Shown here one piece after another: positions 20,892 through 31,961 of a stretch of DNA of 64,000 nt. The translations under genes and the position numbers were made by a program. The stretch is from Salvator merianae (Eukaryota > Chordata > Lepidosauria > Squamata > Teiidae): assembly GCA_003586115.2 (NCBI GenBank), contig QVOM02000126.1, positions 7,621,925-7,685,924 on the forward strand, read 5' to 3'. Below the pieces are notes generated by a model. That model did not search any database. It was not told where the DNA came from and was given only the letters and a program-made list of their open reading frames with translations. Each line of letters starts with the position of its first letter. The first letter of the stretch is position 1.

Positions 20892-20995
20892 CTATCTAAT
20901 GTGGAATTTTCATGCTCTCTTAATTTGTCGATTACAGGCTGAATGCCAAGCATAAGGAACTCGTAGCGAAGATGGAGCCTGAAATCCAGGCTTTC
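20892..20995 (-). CDS. DAAM1: DAAM1 exon (window exon 5): FH3 domain
   Basis: A 104-bp exon of 34 residues plus two bases: [34 protein letters not shown], then a split Arg. The acceptor is tttctag and the donor gtacgt, phase 0 in and 2 out. It corresponds to about residues 296-330 of human DAAM1. The [13 protein letters not shown] segment is typical of DAAM and mDia FH3 regions. Identical or nearly so to human as I remember it. Confidence 0.97.
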
Positions 20996-21267
20996 CTAGA
21001 AAAGAGGAAGTGGAGATGGTGAGAAGGTCCTTTAAAAAAAAACTTTGATTCTGTTAGAATGGCCTTTTAATGGTTTCACACCAGCAGTAATGGTAGCACA
21101 ATTGGCAGGAGAAGGAAGTGGTTGTAGGTCAGTGGCAGAACAACGTCAGATTGATCCTCAGCAATACAACCTATTTTTGCTATCTGAATTACCAGGAGTT
21201 GGCTCTGACTCAATAGCACCAGGCTACAAAACCCAGATAGGAGAAAATTCCTTGAAAGTTGCTCTAG

Positions 21268-21470
21268 AACATGAGAACATATAAGGAGCCCTGCTGGATC
21301 AGGCCACAGCCCATCTATTCCAGCATCCTGTCTCACACCAATTGCCTTTGGACATTCTCAAGCAGAAGATGAAGGCAAAACCTTCACCTGCTCTCAAATC
21401 CCTGCAAGTGGCCTTTAGAGGCATCCTGCCTGTCTCTCCAACCTAGAGGTAATACCCAGGCATCTATGTT
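21268..21470 (-). mobile_element. CR1-like LINE 3' end
   Basis: Opens acatgagaacatataaggag and cctgctggatcaggccacag and runs to caacctagaggtaatacc, the reverse complement of the 3' UTR of the CR1-like LINE. Confidence 0.85.
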
Positions 21471-22180
21471 CAGGTTCTAGGACCTCAATCATAACAGGTA
21501 TAAATGATTAAAATCAAAGGGATCCAAGGATATAACTGCAACAGATGATTCAGATTACAGTTCATCTGCTTTTCATACTCTTCTGCCTTGCCCTACTATA
21601 CAATGTTATAAACAAGAGAGAACCCCAATGCTTGATATCCACAAGCTTGGATAGAAATGAGAAAGAAAGGGCAGCCTAGCTTTAGTAAGAATGAAAATTG
21701 GAACATACTTAGTTTGAAGAAAGCAAATACTGAGCTTTTACCCTCTTACTACAGCAAGAGGAGTGAACAGCTATATTCCCTTTATCTTCTCCAACGTACG
21801 GAGAGCCAGCTCCCCCCTCCAAGAAACCACAGTTTACTATCACATCTGCAATCAAAACTGTGGACTCTGTAAACGATAGTTTGCTGAAATATGTCAGATC
21901 AATCAGCTTTCATTTAATTTTGGTTTGGTTCAAGCAAGATTAACCACTGTCAAGCATGTTCTAGTGGTGTTGTGACTGAGAGCACTGGGCTAGAATCAAA
22001 AAGTCCCTTGGTTCAAATTCCCTCTCTGCCATCAAAGCTCATTGGGTCTTCCCAGCCATGGCCAAAATAGCCTAGTGAGTGCCCTGGAAAAGGAAAAGAC
22101 TATGGCAGAAACCCTGAGAGAAAATCCAAAGTTAGATGGACCACAGGTCATCTCTCTGGCAGCTCTAGCAGCCAACCTAA

Positions 22181-22755
22181 GACCTGTTCGCACTATAGTG
22201 CTGGTGAGTGACTGAATGCTCAGTAGCACAGTGCATCTGCATTTTGCAGAGGCCCTAGCAATCAGAAGCATCTGCAGACGCTCCCAATCACTACAAGCTG
22301 TGGACAGCTAAATTATTGCCCACAGCTGTACTAGGAGCAGGGACCATGCAGTGTTCGCACCCTCTTCTGGGTGCAAACACTGTGAGTGTGTGGGGCAGCT
22401 GCATCCCGATCACCATGGCAACAGCCAGATGTTGCTGCAGCCACTGTCATGGAGCTATCACGGACCCATTTCCGTGGCATAATTTTGTGTGCCAACAAAA
22501 TGGATCCCCTGCTAAATCTGAACAGAGAAACATGCACCCTTCCGCATATCTCCCTGGGCAATTTACTCGTTAGAAGACCTCCCAGTACACCTTTGTCAAA
22601 ATGTCTATTGCTGCCTAGACCGGATTGTGCTCCATCCAATGTGAAAGCAGCATGCTAGCAGGAGGCGTGGCCTCCCATGTACCGCTCTAGTATGCGGAAG
22701 TGTTGCTGCTGGACACCTTGCTAGAGCGGTACACAGGTAAATGCGGAAAGTCCCC
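22181..22755 (+). mobile_element. Composite family C / family A element
   Basis: The left half (gttcgcactatagtgctgg, aggccctagcaatcagaagc, cgcaccctcttctgggtgc) is family C. The right half (atgcaccctt, ttagaagacctcccag, aaatgcggaaagtcccc) is family A. It is either a recombinant or a nested pair. Confidence 0.65.
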
Positions 22756-23301
22756 CAAATACAGGATATGACATATAAAAACAGTATTTTGTGCAGCAGC
22801 CAATATTCACAAGTGCTCAGAGAAAAGAAACACATGGAAAAATGATTGTACCATTGCAGCTTTTGATGTTCATCTTCCCACTTCCCAATAAATACCTGAC
22901 CTTTCTCTCCCCAAAACGATGACATTCTCCTCAATAATTCTTTTACAACGCTCATTATCACTCTCAATATCATTATGGCTACTTTGCTGTGAGCAAATGC
23001 AGTCACTGGTTGTAGACTACTTGATCCCGTCTGCTAAGGAGTGTTCCCCAACTTTTTTTTCACTTGCGTACTCCTTTGCAGCCCATTTCCATAAATAGTA
23101 CCCTTCATAATAGTTACTGTTATTTCAAATATATATCTTGTAACTGTAAGTGCCTTTTTTCCGCCATTATTCCATTGTTTCCCCATGTATCCCTAAATGT
23201 CCTGGTTCAAACTCATGGGGGTACATCTACCCCAGGCTGGGAATCACTGCACTTGAGAGACTGTGGATGTCTAATTGGCCACAATTAGCTTTTGAACTTA
23301 C

Positions 23302-23412
23302 CACTCCAGCTCCTTGGCTTAAGACTGCATTGATAAAAGACATAATGGCTGTCTTGAGGTTCACTTCATCCCGGTATCGCCCCGTACTTCTGTCCAGGTC
23401 ATTTATTAGTGT
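23302..23412 (-). CDS. DAAM1: DAAM1 exon (window exon 4): FH3 domain
   Basis: A 111-bp phase 0/0 exon of 37 residues: [20 protein letters not shown] then [17 protein letters not shown]. The acceptor is tatcctacag and the donor gtaagt. About residues 259-295 of human DAAM1. The motif [13 protein letters not shown] is shared across diaphanous-related formins as part of the FH3 armadillo repeats. Because the exon length is a multiple of three with phase 0 at both ends, skipping it would keep the frame, but nothing here shows that this happens. Confidence 0.97.
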
Positions 23413-23799
23413 CTGTAGGATAACAAGTATTTTTTTATTAATAAAGATTGTGGAAGACACAGGTGAATAGCTGCAGAAAGCTACCAAAGGATACTTTGTA
23501 CATTTTTAAATACATTTTTTCATGCTGTGGATCATAAATAGTACAATCTATCACCACCCACAAGCAGATGCAATTAAAGGTGTGCAAAACATTTAGACTC
23601 AACATAGTTCAAGCTCAGACCAGGGTATTTCAAGTGTCTGGGACTTGGAATAAAAGAGCCTTTATAAAAACGGTCCATCCTGAATTCAGGACAAAGCAGA
23701 CAAATATTTCATTGACACAGTTCATCACTTCTTTATCTTCTTCCTTTGGGACCTTGGTCTCAAAATCACTTTCCAAAGCCCTATTCAACAGATAGCAGT

Positions 23800-24360
23800 G
23801 GACAAGCCGACATTTCTTTTCCAATCATCCACCCATTTCTTACTGAAATCCTGTCTCAAATAACTACGGCCCGGTTGTCAACATCCCTTTTTGCTGCAGG
23901 CATGCTTGGATTATCTGGACCCATTTCAATCTGGTTCTGGTGGGGTATGGCACTGACGGATGGCCTTTATTGGGCGTGGAACAAGGAAAATGCAGTGTTG
24001 TTGGTTCTCCTCAATCCCTCATTGGCTTTTGATAGTCTTAGCCATAGTACCTTGCTGAACAATTTCAGGGGCTGGGAAATGGAGGCAACGTTTTACAGTA
24101 GTTCCATTTCTATCAGCAGGGTAGATTCCAGAGAGTAGCAGTGGGGAACTTCTATTGGACACCTTGTCCTCCACCCTCTTCAACAACTCTATAAGCCTGC
24201 TCAAGTCACCAGCAGCAACCCTATTCTGTCTCTCTGGCCCAACACTAGGAATAATCCCTGGTGTCTTCTTGAGAAGTATAGGTTCTGTATGGACTATGGT
24301 AACTCCCTTACCCTGCCCCATAAGCCTGGACTAGTGCTGCATCAGGTATCCTGGGGAACA
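23800..24360 (+). mobile_element. L2-like LINE reverse transcriptase remnant
   Basis: Translation of 23746-24138 includes AVLLVLLNPSLAFDSLSHST, a decayed form of the L2/CR1-clade RT motif usually read LLDLSAAFDTVDH. Stops and gaps follow. Antisense to DAAM1. Confidence 0.75.
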
Positions 24361-24483
24361 AAGCTAAGTAAGCACTGGAGCTTCCTGCTCCCCCATTTGG
24401 GTCTCTGTAATACACATCAACTGAATTCTTTCATCTGTGATCAAGCCATCGATGAATGATCAATCAGTACTAGAACCAGAGGA

Positions 24484-24868
24484 CACTCTATAAAGCTGAT
24501 GGGCTGGAGAGTTATGACCAATAAGTGGAAGTATTTTTTCACCCAGAGGATCATCAGTCTATGGAATTTACTACCAGAAGGGTAATGACAGCAACCAGTC
24601 TGAATAGCTCTATGAAGGGGTTAATCAAATTCATAGAGGACAGGTGTATCAATGGCTTCCAGAATGGATGTATCAATGGCTGCTACCTCCAGGGTGGAGA
24701 GACAGGCAGGATGTCTCTGAAGGCAGCGAGTCGAGAACAGGTGAAGGCCTTTGACTTCTGCTTTAGAATGCCCAGAAGCAATTAGTGGGCCACCATGTGA
24801 GACAGGATGCTGATTTAGATGAGCTGTGGCTTGATCCAGCAGGGCTCCTCCTATGTTCTCATGTTCTA
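24484..24868 (+). mobile_element. CR1-like LINE 3' end with RT tail
   Basis: Starts in the last RT codons (tattttttcacccagagg, atggaatttactaccagaag) and continues through the 3' UTR to tgatccagcagggctcctcc. Confidence 0.82.
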
Positions 24869-25142
24869 ATGTTGACATATTTGGGGCTGATCTAGCATTT
24901 AACTACAGCACTGCCAAGTGGTTACTTGCCCGTGGACAATGAGCCTGTCTTACCCAATGGAAGTCACAACTCATCTGCTTCGTCCTCTGCCTTCCCACCC
25001 ACTTGAACTGGGCCTTGGAACTGCCGCACACTTCTTCTGCTCCCCTAACTCTGCACAGTGACACAAGCAAAAGCAGATCCCTCTGGTCCAAACTGTTCCC
25101 CAACCCAATGGCCAACTGACGTGTGAACAGGATGCTTCTTAC

Positions 25143-25476
25143 CTGGAAGCGAGTCCTTTCACTGGCATATTTTTGATAATGCTGCATAGCCTCCAGTACT
25201 TTCTTGTGGCCCCCAGGAACCAGGCACACAGCGCCCATGATTTCCAGCACTGCCACCTTTGTCTTAATGTTTTCGGTGCTCAGACTCTGAGCAATGACAT
25301 TAATGCTCTCCGAATGGGCCAGGACATGAGCCCTTCCTAGAGAGTTATTCATCAGCGCTTTAATGCATCCGATGAGAGAGGTATGTATTCGTGACTCGGA
25401 GGTCTCGTAGTCCATGCTCTTCAGGAAGTTCAGAATGCAGGTCAAGCCATCCAGGTCAATGAATCGGGTCACAAAC
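25143..25476 (-). CDS. DAAM1: DAAM1 exon (window exon 3): core of FH3/armadillo domain
   Basis: The largest exon in the window: 334 bp, 111 residues plus the split Arg. It begins [20 protein letters not shown], contains [14 protein letters not shown] and [12 protein letters not shown], and ends [10 protein letters not shown]. The acceptor is caaacag and the donor gtaaga (phase 0). This is the armadillo-type FH3 core that, with the GBD, holds the formin in its closed state through the C-terminal DAD and is released by Dishevelled/Rho signalling. The residues [12 protein letters not shown] and TENIKTKV separate DAAM1 from DAAM2, which I recall as PEAISTIAQSL. Differences from my recollection of human include NNSLGRAH for NNSQGRAH and EAMQHY for QAMLHY. 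Confidence 0.97.
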
Positions 25477-26339
25477 CTGTTTGAAACACAAACCAGGAAT
25501 ACCATAGAGGCTAACATTTATTTCATACGACTGAATTTCTAACTCTTTCCCTGAAGGTCCCGGGCTGGGTAAATGAGAAGATTAAAAGAACAAAAACAAA
25601 TAAATCCCCAACAATTTGGAACAATAGAAACCACAATTTTATAAAATATACCCTCACCACTGAAAAACAGCAGAATGCTGAAGAAGAATAACATGGTGAA
25701 ATCATGAAAAGGGATTTTTTAAAAAATTATTTGTTTTATTACAAGTACATTAAAAATCTCCAAACAGAACAAAAAGTGGAAAATTAGAAGAGTAGGAGAA
25801 ATTCTCTCCCTCACCCCCAGTCCCATAGATCGCTTACCCCCCTCCCAGAAATGCCCATACAAATCTAAGGCTGTGTCCAGATAGGGGTTAAAATGTGTGA
25901 TTATGTTGTAGCTAAGTTGTGATTGCCACATGCATCTGTGGCAATCCCAATATAGCCCGGTGAGATAGGGGTGAAATCCTGCTATAGTGTATTCAGGAAA
26001 ACCCCACTCCCAATATGGATTTTCCCAGAATACACCTGTCTGGAAGCATGGCTCATGGGTTCCTTCCTGGAGAAAATGGTCCCTTCCATGCACAGGGCTG
26101 AAACTGGCCACCATGCATGTGCAGGAGCCAGTGCACATGCACTTCTGGGTACATCATGCCATCGAGATACCCAGAAGTATTTGCCTCACCATCACACGAG
26201 CCAACATGGAGACAGGTCAGTGCCTGTACTTGCCCCACAATGTTGCCCCGCTGTCTGGAAGGGCCAGCAAGAGGAAATAGCGAGATGCAAACAAGCTCCC
26301 GCATTTTTCTCTCCTCATCTGGAGCAGTCTAAGTGATGT

Positions 26340-26643
26340 TTATCCTCTAAAAGTACACAGAGTTGTTAGATTTTCAGTAACAGCTATTCTTTTATGGTAT
26401 CCGTTAAGAAGTAAACATACTTTCTCTGGTGTAGTCGAAATATCTAAAGCTGTTAGAGAGTCAAAAGACAGTTGCCAAGTTTTCAAATCATTATTCGTCA
26501 CTTCTCCTTGCATTCCATTTTTCTGTAGCAAAATGTAATTATTTATTATGTCCCTTATTTTTTTGCACTGCTTTTCTCTTGATAAGTTATTATCAAACTT
26601 CTGTTGTTTTGCCACTAAGTATTTCAGTAATGCATTTGCCTTT
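26340..26643 (-). other. Unidentified open frame of about 100 codons in DAAM1 intron
   Basis: After a TAA near 26644 the frame stays open as KANALLKYLVAKQQKFDNNL, SREKQCKKIRDIINNYILLQ and onward to TTLCTFRG and a stop. It lacks an ATG near its start. Composition looks protein-like (mixed charged and aliphatic residues, no low complexity). I do not recognise it. It may be a decayed transposon or retrocopy fragment, or chance. Confidence 0.25.
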
Positions 26644-26809
26644 TATCTTTCCCTTTGACAGATGAGAAATTATGCAATAAAAAGATCCAGGCATTTAATT
26701 TGAATGTAATTTTAAATATTTGCAACAAATCTTGCTGGACTATCTTTCAAAAGCTTTTTCTATTGTTGCATGCCCACTGCATGTGGCGATAAAGTAGGAG
26801 ATTCTTCAC

Positions 26810-27154
26810 CAGAGATGTGCAAAATTCAATTCACATTTGAACATTTGTTTGAATATTTCCCATTCGCAAGCATTTGCATCAAATTGAAAATGCCCTTTTT
26901 CGCATTTTCAGCATTTGATCGAAATTAACTACTCTCTTCTTTTGCAAAAATAAAATATTTGTTCGAATATTCACATTTTTGTTGTGTGTGACCCATTTTC
27001 AATGGCATCTTCAATGGAGAAAACATTGTGAAGACCGCAAAAATGAATGTAAAAAAATAATTTTTCAACACTGAAATGCACTGACAAAGAGAAAATGCAG
27101 ATTTTCACTTTGACAGTGGATTGAAAATGAAAATTTCATTCGTACACATGCCTA
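26810..27154. mobile_element. Family G: hAT-like MITE with 8-bp TSD
   Basis: Ends CAGAGATGTGCAAAATTCAA and CATTCGTACACATGCCTA are inverted in part. The flanks TTCTTCAC (26802-26809) and TTCTTGAC (27155-27162) match at 7 of 8. The interior is AT-rich with many TTTGAA/TTCAAA-type repeats. Confidence 0.8.
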
Positions 27155-27485
27155 TTCTTGACATAATGATGATCATAAGTTTTGGTCAATAGGTGTGTCC
27201 TGACCAGATGACAACAGGTTAACACCAACAGTGACCAGATAATGACCAGGTATCACTATTTTTTGAGGCTTAGGGAATGGTACACTCCCATCTTAACACC
27301 TGTGGAGGTCTACCTGGGAGAGCTGCTCCTTTACATATCTGACACCTTGTCAGGATAAGAATCTGTGTGACCTGTTTCAGAAAACCTAGTACTGGTAGAC
27401 AAAACACTGAGTAAATTAATATTAAGAAACTATTTTGTGCCGATGTTGCTAGAGCACCAACAGACAAGCAAAAAAATTGACTTGC

Positions 27486-27580
27486 CTCATAGGTTTGGTC
27501 CTCAGTGCTGTCTTCAAACTCTCTATGGTTTTGTTCCGCTCCTCTTCATCTTCTTTTTCCAAAGCAATCAACGATTTTCT
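27486..27580 (-). CDS. DAAM1: DAAM1 exon (window exon 2): GBD/FH3 linker helix
   Basis: A 95-bp exon encoding RKSLIALEKEDEEERNKTIE followed by SLKTALRTKPM and the first two bases of an Arg codon. The acceptor is cattttacag-like (tcatttacag). The donor is AG|gcaagt, a GC donor instead of GT. Using the next GT (CAA|gtcaat) would break the frame with the following exon, whereas the GC site joins AG+G to restore Arg in PMRFVTRF. It corresponds to about residues 116-147 of human DAAM1. The charged KEDEEER stretch is a few residues different from human (I recall KEEEEERSK). Phase 0 at the start, phase 2 at the end. Confidence 0.94.
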
Positions 27581-28131
27581 CTGTAAATGACAAATGCAAA
27601 CTGGTGTGAGCTACAAGAGAGGCACAGGCAGTAAACAAATTAGACAAAATGATATCTCATCAGCCATAATGCATCATAAAAATACAGATATGGCCCCAGT
27701 TCGACATGGTATTTGACAGTTCAACAATAAAGAGTTCATTTAAAACCAATCAGAAGTTTAAGTGAGCATGAAACTTACCCAATGGGTCAATTAACCGTAA
27801 TGGGAAATCTAATGCAAACCAGGGTGGTGAGTAGAGAGCAGAGGTGTGGAAAGAATACATGCCATGAATATAAGTACTAATAACGTCAACATTATTCTTC
27901 ATTTTATACAATCCGTTCAATAGTTCATGTTATGAGACCTAACCACGGAAATTATATAACCGGAATCCTGGCTTACTTTCCATACTTGCGAATCAATTTT
28001 AGCTAAGGTTTATCCATCTAGATGCTACAGAGAAAGGTTGGCTTAATGTAAGTTCTTTGTGATGAAAATAGTGCATACATAAAGAAATAAGATTACCTGA
28101 AGACATGAGGGCTAGAACAATAACCTCACTT

Positions 28132-28606
28132 GGGGCCTTTCTGCAGTTACCTTAGATCTGGAATAATGTATTGCAAAGGCCACTTCAAGGACTCTTCTGC
28201 ATGCTAGTGTGGACTAGAGAGGCCACGCCCACTGCTGGTACACTTTTGTCCACACAGGACAATGTGGGTAATCCACTAGCATACCAGCTTGGCCCAGTCT
28301 GGATCACAAAGGCTTGCAGAAGGTATGCTTCTGTTTTCTGGACTACCAGGAGACTAATTTCCGAAATGCCCCTCTCCCTGGGGCTTCAAGGCTAGTAACT
28401 TTTGTTCCTAACTGTCAGAGCTCTCAGAGGTCTGCTCTTAAGCTCAAGCAAGCATCATACGAGTTCAGCACAGTGGTTGTTCTGGAACAGCGCTGCAGTG
28501 TAGACAGAGCTGTTTCAGACTGATGTTTGTCATGATCTGGACTAGAGGGCCTTGCTTGGTCCAGACCTACTGGGCCAGATCACAGCAAGACGGGTGCAAA
28601 AAGGCC
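28132..28606 (+). mobile_element. Family A MITE, long copy
   Basis: Left ggggcctttctgcagttacc, right gggtgcaaaaaggcc; interior ctaggctagtaacttttg-like text and ctggactaccaggagac match other copies. Confidence 0.72.
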
Positions 28607-29118
28607 TTTGGTCAATTGTTAGTGTTTTTAAGGTGTCTACCAGTGTTTTAGAAGAAGCATGGCAAAGGCTGCACAACACACACCTTGCATGCTGAAGGTC
28701 CCAGATTCAATGTGCTCATATTTGCATTGCCTGTTAGGAAGATCCCAAACTGTAGCAACAGAATTTGCGAAAGACCCAACTGAAAACCCAAAGAACCACT
28801 TCTAAACGTTGGACTATGCAATGCTCAGGGGAACCTTGCTCCAAAGGAAGCACTATGTGCTCATATTTGCATTGCATTGTACCAACCTGTTTTGCATGCA
28901 GTGTAATTATCTTTAGACACACAGCAACCTCTTTCAATGCGTACTAATGTTCTTTGATGCAGAATAGCAAACACAAGGGCAACTACAGAAGGCAACTGGT
29001 GATGATTTTCACTTGACCAAATAGGACCCCTCTATTTAGCACAACAGCAAAATTATGTCCAGAACAAGACGATTGAAAGATGCAAACGAGCAGGACTTGC
29101 TAATGTCTGATCCTGGTG

Positions 29119-29199
29119 ACATTGCTGGACTATACTTCCCATCATTCCCTATCACCTACGATGCAGGGAGGGCTGATGGGAACTGTAGTTTAGCAACAT
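29119..29199. repeat. Foldback of the GGACTAYA-CTTCCCATCA type
   Basis: cattgctggactatacttcc and ggaactgtagtttagcaaca are inverted. This wording is common in amniote genomes as a small DNA-transposon remnant; related single arms occur near 36290, 49800, 60910 and 63620. Confidence 0.6.
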
Positions 29200-29897
29200 A
29201 TTAGCCAAGCACTCCTCTGTTATGGTTTTCCGTGCAAGCGCAATTTTATACTACATGGAAAAATACTCCCTACAAAATATTGACAAGCCACGACTTCTGA
29301 ATTGTGTCCAAGCTTCTCTTAATGCAATTTCTTACAATTATTGTTACTTCTGCACTGACTTTATCTTCTGCGCCCCACGTCTGCAGCTTCGAAGGGGCTC
29401 TGCAAAGCACAAGTAATGCCTGTAGCAGTGCCGAGCTGCAAAAACAAATTCTCCATTGATATTCCTTTGGAAAAGAATTTCCATTTACTAGCATTGCTTG
29501 GAAGCACACTCTAAAACACATGCAGTTTGGTCAGATGTAGTAACATTTATTATAAAGATAATTATATATAACAGCTGTGCTTGTCCAAACTGTACTTATC
29601 TGCACTTGCGTATTCAGATAGATTCAAAAACTCTATGAATGGATGAAGCAGAATTAACCGAAAAAATGTGGGCAATGAAACACATATTTGTATTATTAGG
29701 TCTACTTCCTATAGCCTTATAGCCATCTGAACAAGCGATTTGCAAGCAAATTCCAAAAGTTAATCATGTGTCACATGAAGTAACATTTTAAAAAATAAAA
29801 TACACATAAAAAGTCCCAGTCCAACACTGTTTTATTAGACCAATCCTTATTTTTTTAGAGTGCTAGGATGAAGTCTTCTACATCACCCACTACTTGA

Positions 29898-30123
29898 CCA
29901 TTTCCCAGTGGCAGACGCTGGTTTTAAGCCCAGGTGTTCGCACCCCACGCAAAGCACCCCGTGGCTTTTCATGGGACCTCTGGGTCTCCGTACTGCTGCA
30001 GCAGGTCGCTAGCGACCTGCTGCTGCAGTATGGAGGCCCAGAGGCCCCACAAACAGCCATGGCGCGCTTTGTGCAGGGCATGTACACCCGGGTTTAAAGC
30101 CGGCAGCTACCGCTGCCGTTTCC
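29898..30123. mobile_element. Family E palindromic hAT-like MITE, copy 1
   Basis: Element 29906-30115 (210 bp) begins CAGTGGCAGACG and ends CAGCTACCGCTG, flanked by CCATTTCC (29898-29905) and CCGTTTCC (30116-30123), 7 of 8 matching. The centre of the palindrome, ggtcgct|agcgacc at 30010/30011, coincides exactly with the element midpoint. Arms are GC-rich with scattered mismatches. Confidence 0.9.
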
Positions 30124-31204
30124 CGGCTCCAAAATGAGAAGTCCTGGGACTTTAACCTTCTGCACATAAATCACATCTGTTACTTTTGATCTAGACTCTC
30201 TTTTGCGTTAGCTGAATAGCTGGTTTTGTCCGAATGAGTTGCAAACCACCCATCCCTCACAGCCACCTGGATTCAGAGTTGCCAAAATCAGCCAACTAAT
30301 CAATCACATAAGGCTTTTTCTATGGCTAGGATAATTAGTTTGGCTGATTTTTGGCAGCCCTGCCTGGATTCAGTTTCAAAGTGCCAGCAACAGATAAGTT
30401 TGCAACCAGCTGCAGATAATAAAACTGGGGCGGGTGGTTGCTTTATATATGAAAAAATTGTTATTGTTTCCGCTAAAGCACTCTTTGCATTGGTGATACA
30501 ATCGGACAGCTGTCATTAGGATGTTAGAGGAGGAAATGGCGTTGCAGAAACGTTAAACAATGATGTAATGCTTTCATGCGGCAACTCACTGTAAAAATCT
30601 AACAGGATAAGATTTGCTTTCAAAGCGCCACTCAGATGTTTTATATGTAACAGGGACACTAAATAGTTGCAAGGCATTTTACAGTTCCAGTAGAAGAGCA
30701 CCCACATCTGAGACACACATTTGCAATTACGGCCAGAATACTCAGTCACTATTGCCATACCTCATGATATACATATATTCAGCAATCCCACAGTCGAGAC
30801 AGTTCACAGCTGAAACAATTTCTTCCTTGATTGCTAGCTTCTTTAAACTATTTAGTCATTTATTTTAAATGTATTTGGTTAGATTTTTTCCAAAAGCTCA
30901 GGTAGGTTTTATAGCCTTGATGGGTTTCTGGCTTGTTAAAGAATTGACCAATGCTATCTCTCTATATAAGACAGAGGTAGCATTCAAAAGAACGTATTAC
31001 CTGCTGTGAACTCAGATTTACAGATGGAGAGAGCAACTAAGTGTGTGAGAAAAAGTATGTGATGGATACTGGGAAGCAATGGAGCAAAGGCTTTGCACAT
31101 TAGAAGGATCTGAGTCTGTAATTCTGATTCATCTGCACCCTTTTCTGAAAAAGGAGATATATTCTTCTGCCACGGAGACAAGCTCACCCTTCACACATCA
31201 TGAA

Positions 31205-31665
31205 ATACTCAGGGGTAGATGTGTTAGTCTGGATCAATAAGCAAAGGAGTCCGGTACCATCTCAGAGACTAACAGAGACAAAGAAGTTGGTAGCATGAGC
31301 TTTTGTAGACTAAGCCTACTTCATCAGATGCATGGAGTGAAGTGCCCAGGGCACCTATATGGGCAAGCTGTGTGTGTGAATAGCAACAGAAATGCAAAAC
31401 TCTGGGTGTGGGGATGAGGTGACAAATTCAGTATAATGATGGTTGTTAAGGCTTTATGTATGAATAGAGGTGCAAACTTGTCAGAGTGTTGTAAGGTAGA
31501 GCGATGCTGGCTGAAAACCAGAAAGGAGATGTGATGAACAGTCCAAACGAGTCCTTGGGCACTTGATTCCATGCATCTGATCAAGCAGGCTTAGTCTCCA
31601 AAGGCTCACACTACCAATTTCTTTCATTCTGTTAATCTCTAAGATGCTAGTAGACCCTCTTGCTT
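31205..31665. repeat. Paired inverted repeat about 230 bp apart
   Basis: Left part (tgtgttagtctggatcaata, catctcagagactaacag, gagcttttgtagactaagcc, tcatcagatgcatgga) recurs inverted at 31565-31665 (tccatgcatctgatcaagca, cttagtctccaaaggctcac, gttaatctctaagatgctag). The wording is a common reptile interspersed repeat that I cannot name with certainty. Confidence 0.7.
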
Positions 31666-31961
31666 AAATCATGAAATGGGACTTCTTTAGATGTTGCAAA
31701 GGGCTCTCAAAAACTGAAAGGTGATGGTGGCATTAATATCATGTCCTGCTCCCCAAAAGCCCAATTTTAACCCAGGAAAGGTTGGCTCCTGGGGACAAAG
31801 TGGGAAGCATATCACCATACCCAGAAGTTCTGAGCTTGAGTCCATTTTCTCCTTTTTCACACACATTTCATTTCAGGCTTTGCCAATGTGCATGTAATCC
31901 TACATGTTCAGCTGAGTCCCATTTTTGTGCAGCTTTGCACAGAACTGCAGACTTATAATGC

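Larger units (their letters stand above)
20996..23301 (-). other. DAAM1: DAAM1 intron (2,306 bp, GT-AG, phase 0)
   Basis: Donor gtaagt, acceptor tttctag. It contains a CR1-like 3' end (21268-21470) and a composite family C/A element (22181-22755). Nothing is recognised in 21480-22170 or 22760-23300. Confidence 0.9.
23413..25142 (-). other. DAAM1: DAAM1 intron (1,730 bp, GT-AG, phase 0)
   Basis: Donor gtaaga, acceptor tcctacag. It carries an L2-like reverse transcriptase remnant (23800-24360) followed by a CR1-like 3' end (24484-24868), both on the plus strand and therefore antisense to DAAM1. A possible half family G end sits near 23579. The rest is unremarkable. Confidence 0.9.
25477..27485 (-). 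other. DAAM1: DAAM1 intron (2,009 bp, GC-AG, phase 2)
   Basis: The donor is AG|gcaagt and the acceptor caaacag. It contains a family G hAT-like element (26810-27154) and an unidentified open frame (about 26340-26643, minus strand). The stretch 25500-26330 shows nothing recognisable apart from short inverted segments around 25880-26050. Confidence 0.92.
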
